From: Desmodus rotundus
Taxonomy: Eukaryota; Chordata; Mammalia; Chiroptera; Phyllostomidae
Assembly: GCF_022682495.2 (NCBI RefSeq)
Contig: NC_071391.1
Coordinates: forward strand, 11,569,680-11,633,679
Direction: 5' to 3'
DNA length: 64,000 nucleotides
The translations under genes were made by a program, and so were the position numbers. Below are positions 58,279 through 64,000 of the stretch, piece by piece. The notes under the pieces are model-generated. The model saw only the letters and a program-made list of their open reading frames with translations, made no database searches and was not told the origin of the DNA. Each line of letters opens with the position of its first letter. The first letter of the stretch is position 1.

Positions 58279-58962
58279 GTCTGTCCAGAAGGTATCAAGC
58301 CATGGAATATGAAAAATAGAGACACTTACTGAAGAAGACACAACGTACAAGAATCATTGGACAATAACGAGGACAAAGCATCTCAGTCTCCTTCAAGCAG
58401 GCACATTGGGCCCTCAGACAGATCTCCCAATGGCCATCACCTATCCTGTCATATTTTCCTGAGAAGAGATTCCTGAATCTCTTTGAAGGTCTGAAATCTC
58501 TTCCATTTCAAAAGATTTCAGTTTTGGGGAAATCCGTAATTGGCAGGGCACCAAATCAGGGCGGGAGGGTTCTTAGTCACCTGGGTGATCAGCTGTTTGG
58601 TGAAAAAACTCTGCGGGACACATGATGCACCAGAGTCACATTTTTGTGATGCAGCTGCCAATCACCTGTTGCCCATAGCTGCAGCCTTCAGAGTCGTCCC
58701 AACAGTTTACACAGGAATGTTCAGCTTAACATAAAATCTGAAGCACATTCTTTGCTCTACTGGCTCAGTCCCTTTGAATGTGATGGCCACAAGCACACAT
58801 GCTCACTCAGGGGCATCTACTGCCCCACTGACTAGTGCAGGTTACTGGTCATTGTTCAGTCATGGGCATTCCAGTCTAAGCTCCTTGGCTGACAGGTTAC
58901 ATTGATGTGACACAAACTGTTCTTATATTAACAATGGCTGGACTCTTTCCAGACACACTTGG
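58279..58962 (-). mobile_element. Mariner-like element remnant (copy 3)
   Basis: Same insertion as the other mariner copies but slightly longer. It keeps extra internal bases (for example 'gtcacctgggtgatcagc' near 58575) that are deleted in copies 1 and 2, so it is closest to the original. Terminal repeats: 'gtctgtccagaaggtatc' on the left and 'ggctggactctttccagacac' on the right. Confidence 0.7.
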
Positions 58963-60352
58963 TATACTTTCTTACAACTTACAGTCCTAACTTCAGTAGG
59001 GTTCTTTCCCCAGAACACAACCACACTGTCGTCCAACCATCTGTAGGTTTCTCTTCCCATGTCTGGCTCCTGTGCATAGTCTCCTTCAGTAATGTGTGTA
59101 ATCAATCAGTGCTACATGTCAAATCCTTAACTATGCTTGTTTATATCCGCTCAGGCATTATTATCTCGAAACACAAGCACTACCATGGGTTACAGTTAGT
59201 ATCTATGTATAATAATTCAAACACAGCTCCATACTGGTAAAAATCTGGTTAGGAATATTTGTTAAATCAAAATTGAACTAATTCTCATGCTATCTATTAG
59301 TGTGTGGCTCCATATGAAGAGGCAGCATATTCTACTGAGCTTGAAATCTTCTGCAGAAACACACTCTGAACCGCAGAAGCAATGACAATATTCAGTCAGA
59401 GTGTCTCCTCCCATCTCACTCTACCTGTGACCTTCAACAAACCACTCTTCTCTTTGGACCTCAGGTTCCACTCTGTCAAATGAGGGGTTTAAATGGAATA
59501 ACCTTAATTCTTTATTCAAGTCACTGCATCCTGGATTATAGTAACATGAGTCTGTCAGTGCATGTATCCATTGGGCATGATTGAGACACTGGCAGATGGC
59601 AGGGAATACACTCATACCAGTGGAATGCATTACAGCTGTGGACCAGTCAGACCTGAACTGGAAGTGGCAGTGATGGCAGACAGAGAGAGAGTGTGGGATG
59701 TGGAAGTCCCACTACCATCAAGCTGGTCTCCTTAACAGGCCTTCAATTCTGAATTTGCACTAGGAGACACACTTTATAAAAGTGAATATTCAACTTTCTT
59801 AGCTGTCAGGAATATCAAATACTCCAAGTGATGACTGCAATTAAAGGAAAAGATCCTCTTAGTTTCTGGTGAGGATGTTCAACAAGGGACTCACACAAGG
59901 GCAGTGTGTTACTGCCAGGTGGATTGGCAGACTTCATAGAAAACTGTATGATAATATTTAATAAAAATGAATTTCACATACACACCCACACATATTTCAA
60001 CTCCTGCTTTTATATACAAGATAAATGGGTGTTTATGTCTACCAAAGGGTATTACAAAGATGTTCACACTAAAATTATTGGTAATAACAGAGGAGAAATC
60101 AATTCAACTGCCTACCATGCTCATTAAAGTAGATCAAAAAATAACAATATAGTTGTACAAAACTATGCTGTACACCAATGGGATCCATCTTTGCAAATGA
60201 ACGCAACAACATGAACAAGTGTGTAACTGACCACAGCAGCACATGCTTTAGGTGTCTGCTTGTGCTCAGTTCAAAACTAATATTCCGTAATAATAACCAA
60301 CAATGTAGTTATTCCTTTGCATGAAGAGACTAGTGACTTAGGAGGATTCCTG
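58963..60352. repeat. A-type downstream tail, copy 4 (non-coding)
   Basis: Homologous to 9713-11266, with a MIR at about 59410-59515 and an old L1-like fragment at about 59765-60300. More diverged from the other copies than they are from each other. No gene seen. Confidence 0.6.
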
Positions 60353-60583
60353 GTGCCCTGACGGATGTGGCTCAGTTTGTTGGGTGTCATCTGCAAAGTG
60401 AAAGGTTGCCAGTTTGATTCCCAGTCAGGGCACAGACACGGGTGGCAGGTTCAGTCTCCTGTCGGGGTGCCTACAAGAGGCAACCAACTGCTCTTTCCCT
60501 CTCACAACATGTTTCTCTCCTACTTTTTCTCCCTCCTGTCCCCTCTCTCTAAACACAAATCAATAAAATATTTTTTAAAAAGG
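60353..60583 (+). mobile_element. VES-type tRNA-derived SINE (copy 4)
   Basis: Best preserved tail and B box of the four (gtttgattcccagtcagggc, 'cccctctctctaaacacaaatc', A-rich end). Confidence 0.8.
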
Positions 60584-60954
60584 ATATCCTGGAGTAGAAG
60601 GCTTTGGTGCTTCTGGTAGGGTTCTATCTATTGTTCTGGTCCTCGTTACTGGGATATTCATTTTTAAATTTATCTTGCTTATACTTATAATTTAAGTAAA
60701 ATCATGTACATTACATATCAAAAAGGTTCTCGAAAAAGTAAATCTATGTATGCACCATTAGATTCTAAGAAACTTCAGAAATTTATTGTTATAAAATGCT
60801 TATTTCCAGTCTGCCTTGTCTACAATAAAGTTCAGTATATTCTTGTAAAATAATGGAGCGACTTTATGGAATATTTCTGTGAAAATGTGTCTCTTTGCTC
60901 TTAAATGATTACTGTATTTTTTAAGAAAATATGTCTTATTCAAAATATGAACAC
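60584..60954. repeat. Duplicated spacer between SINE and L1 (copy 4)
   Basis: Homologous to 11504-11880; AT-rich, nothing recognised. Confidence 0.5.
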
Positions 60955-62322
60955 TCTTTTTTTAATTGTTGTTCAAGTACAGTTGTCTGCATTTTCAACA
61001 CACAACTGCCTCCCAGTCTACCCATCACATCCCCCCATCCTCGATCCTACCCTCTTTAGCTCTGTCCAGGTATTCTTCATATATGTTCATTGACGACCAC
61101 TCCCCAATTTCCCCCATTATTCCTCTCCTTCCTCCCCTTTGGTTACCGACAGTTTGTTCTTTATTTCAAGTTCTCAGGTTATATTTTGCTTGTTTGTTTG
61201 GATTGTTGACTATGTTCCACCTCTAGGTTTGATCATATGGTATTTGTTTTTCCCTGTCTGGCTTATTTCACTTAGCATAATGCTCTCCAGATCCATCCAT
61301 GCTGTTGCAAGAGTAGGAGCTCCTTCTTTCTTTCTGCTGCGTAGTATTCCATTGGGTAAATGTACTATAATTTTCTGATCTACTCATTTACTGATAGGCA
61401 CTTATGATGCTTCTGAAACTTGGCTTATGTAAATTCTGCTGCTATGAACATTGGGGTGCATAGTTTCACTTGAATTTGTCTTTCAGGATTCTTAGGGCAT
61501 AAACCTAGCAGTGGAATTGTCAGGTCAAAAGGCAGTTCTATTTTTACTTTTCTGAGGAAATTCCATGGTGTTTTCCAGAGTGGCTGCACCAGTCTGCAAT
61601 CCCCCCAACAGTGCACTAGGGTTTCCTTTTCTCCACAACCTCACCAGCACCTGTTTGCTGATTGGTTATGGTGGTCATTCTCACTGGTGTGGAGTGGTGT
61701 CTCATTGTGGTTTTAATTTGCATCTCTCTAATGGCTAGCATCCTTTCATGTGTCTCTGGGCCCTCTGTATGTCCTCTTTGGAGAATTATCTGTTCAGGTC
61801 CTTTGCCCATTGTTTAATTAGGTTCTTTGTCTTCTTTGAGTAGAGTTTTGTGAATTCATTATATATTTTGCAGATCAAACCCTTGTCTGAGGTATCATTT
61901 ACAAATATATTTTTCCCATGTGGTAGGTTCCCTTTTCATTTTGCTGATGTTTTCTCTGGCCATGCAGAAGCTTTTCATTTTGATTAAAGTCCCATTTGGT
62001 TATTCTTTCCTTAACGTCCCTTGCTCTAGGGGAGATGTAGGTAAAAATATTGCTCAATGGAATATCTGAGATTTTCTTGCCTATGTTTTCCTCTAGAACT
62101 TTAAATCTGTTGCCACTTCTGATGTTATTTCCAGGAACAAGGAGACTAGTGAACCTCATTTCCTTTGGTGCTGTTACCAAGCATAAATTCCCAGAAATGG
62201 AATTCCTGGGTCATAAAGCAAATTTATTTTTAATTTTTAATAATATACTCTATAATGCTTTCTACCATGGCTGTACCAATCTACAAGCCCACCAATAGTG
62301 CACGAGATATCCCTCTTCTCCA
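60955..62322 (-). mobile_element. LINE-1 3' part, antisense (copy 4, best preserved)
   Basis: Begins with a T run and contains the clearest ORF2 pieces on the minus strand: [20 protein letters not shown] (about 61560-61616), [16 protein letters not shown] followed by STPVRM (61616-61810), FKVLEENIGKKISDI and KERITKWDFNQNEK (61899-62130). A second short antisense fragment follows at about 62170-62322, as in the other copies. Confidence 0.8.
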
Positions 62323-62595
62323 CATGAAGGAAATACAAATGGTTGTAAGAAGATAGTACAAACAACTCTCTGCTAACAAATTGAGCTATCAGGACAAAAT
62401 AGATAAGTTCCTAGAAACATACAATCTTGCAACACTGAATCAGGAAGAATCAGAGAACCTGAATAGACAGGTTACAACTACACAAATTGAAGCAGTAACT
62501 AAAAAACTCTCAACAAACCAATGTCTTGGACCAGATAGTCTCACAGGTGAATTTTACCAAACATTCACAGAACACCTATTTTAAGCAACCTTTAT
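62323..62595 (+). mobile_element. LINE-1 ORF2 fragment, sense (copy 4)
   Basis: KFLETYNLATLNQEESENLN, TTTQIEAVTKKL and GPDSLTGEFYQTFTEHLF in one frame; start of the L1 reverse transcriptase domain, inverted against the adjacent L1. Confidence 0.8.
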
Positions 62596-64000
62596 GAGTT
62601 TAATGAAAATGTCTAAAAGACTCTACTTCACTTATTAATTTTAGGTTTCAATTTCTGTATCAAATAATGACTTTATTAGAAATAACTCAGGATGTATGCA
62701 TCATAACATACATAATATATGGTGATTATTACACAACATAAAACATCTCACTCTCTTAAAAAGGCCAAAATTGACTGTCAAATTTATATGCACTTAAAGT
62801 TCACTTCTTAGAATTTATTTTGAAGAAGAAACTACCTATGATAATTTATGTATATATAATTATACTCATATCAAAATTTTGTGGTATAAAGATTCTCTAT
62901 AAACCTAATGATATTAGCAAAAGAAGAAAGAATAAATTAATGTAAAAAAGGCTGCATTGTCATTTTTCAGAGTAACTGTTTGCACATAAGCTGTACTTAT
63001 TCTGGCGTAATTTACTTGGAATATTAAAAATCCCATATTAGAAAACAAAACTTACTTTTCCCTAAGCACTATGATTATAGCCAGTTTTATCAGTTTTTAT
63101 GAAAATCTTAATTTTGTAAAAATATTTAATAGAGTGTTTGTATATGTGTGTCTTTGTGTGTAACTTGAGTAGTTGTTTATGATAATTATGAGATGGAAAC
63201 CACATACTTGGATAAGATTTGGTGAGCTGGATGCAAAGAGCCATCAATACACTCACTTTACTATTGCTAAGTAAGTACAATATTAGGCAATAAGGAAGGA
63301 AGGGACAAAAGCAACATTTTCAAAAGGTCCATGTTTCTTTCTCAAGCACCAGCCTGTAGGGAATGACAGATGATACAACATCTTGTTATACTTGTCCCTT
63401 GCTCCTGAGAGACCAGCACCCAGGTCCAGACATAGCCAGTGTGATATAAGCCAGGTCACCGTGGTGACAGTGCTAAAGCATATGGCAGACAGAAAGCAGG
63501 CAACAAAGAAGTCCGGGATCCAGAACAGGTACGGGATTTTCCTGTGGTTTTCTCATTTCTATTTTAGATTTGTTAAGAGGTATTTATGTTTATTTGACAT
63601 AAAGCATGTTATAAAACTAATGGAGGGTAAGAAATAGTGTACAAAGTTTTCCTTACTTTTATAAATCTCATTATTTTAAAGACATTCATAAATGGCAAGG
63701 AAGAATGAAACATGAGTACTATTTATGAAAGTGGTTAGATGTTTTTTGTTTTTACTCCCTTACCTGTCTTTTACATATTTTACAAATTATTTTGGTTGGA
63801 AATTAAGGGTTTTTTTGGAAAAAAACGTCTCTACAAGCACAGATAATTAGATGAGGTCAGACAGGTTTTTTAGAGACCTGCATGTGGATCATACATCATT
63901 GTTCAGATGTAATCCTTTGTCTATTCTACACTCTGCTACATTTTCTCATATTCTCACAGAATAGAAAAGGTCACATATTATATAATATATGATATGCATG
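62596..64000 (+). repeat. B-type upstream block, partial copy 3 (runs off the window)
   Basis: Matches 22576 to about 23970 and 42731 to about 44010. By spacing in the other units, a B-type OR gene would start roughly 1.1 kb past the window end. Nothing coding within the visible part. Confidence 0.65.

Noticed and set aside
1..64000. CRISPR array, operon, phage or bacterial defence system
   Set aside because: No direct-repeat/spacer pattern and no dense coding. SINE, L1, MIR and OR content show vertebrate nuclear DNA.

Overview
This window is mammalian nuclear DNA carrying part of an olfactory receptor (OR) gene cluster. It is most likely from a bat. The four copies of a tRNA-derived SINE look like the VES family of bats, and mariner-like and LINE-1 remnants fill the rest. 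Species cannot be read from the sequence alone. Coding density is low, and the only intact genes I can support are six single-exon class II OR genes, all on the + strand. They are OR5-like by recognisable motifs.

Layout. Positions 1-2,507 are single-copy DNA with two broken OR genes and old repeats (hAT-type, MIR, L1). From about 2,508 to the end the window is a tandem array built from two kinds of gene, here called A and B. An ideal unit of about 20 kb reads: A-upstream, gene A, A-downstream (MIR, mariner remnant, old L1), VES SINE, inverted L1, B-upstream, gene B, B-downstream. Genes: 1 (5113-6048, A with a B patch), 2 (16804-17742, A front and B back), 3 (25077-26012, B), 4 (34327-35265, A), 5 (45110-46045, B), 6 (54341-55279, A). 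Start-to-start distance is about 20.0 kb for genes 3 to 5 and for genes 4 to 6, so these are two copies of one unit. The first unit is rearranged: a junction near 13,695 removes a whole B gene, and a second near 18,790 joins B-type to A-type downstream DNA. The window ends inside a fourth B-upstream block, so another B gene is expected just beyond it.

Gene anatomy. Each coding exon is preceded by a conserved pyrimidine tract and splice acceptor 18 bases before the ATG, with an in-frame TGA two codons before the ATG. This fits the usual OR plan of untranslated upstream exon(s) and one coding exon. An AATAAA sits about 320-350 bases after the stop in five genes and is AACAAA in gene 3. Each receptor would act in the plasma membrane of olfactory neuron cilia, coupled to the olfactory G protein. 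Ligands cannot be inferred.

Most notable points: B-type receptors lack one residue inside transmembrane helix 3, between the disulfide cysteine and DRY, and gene 1 has this by apparent gene conversion; gene 2 is an A/B chimera with its switch point in the same roughly 30-base stretch at the end of TM3; the 5' coding region is almost identical in all six genes although the DNA just upstream of the splice acceptor differs between A and B; and two L1 insertions with 15-base target-site duplications each have matching empty sites in sister units. I found no sign of a non-OR gene system. All repeat-family names and family assignments are from recognition by eye.
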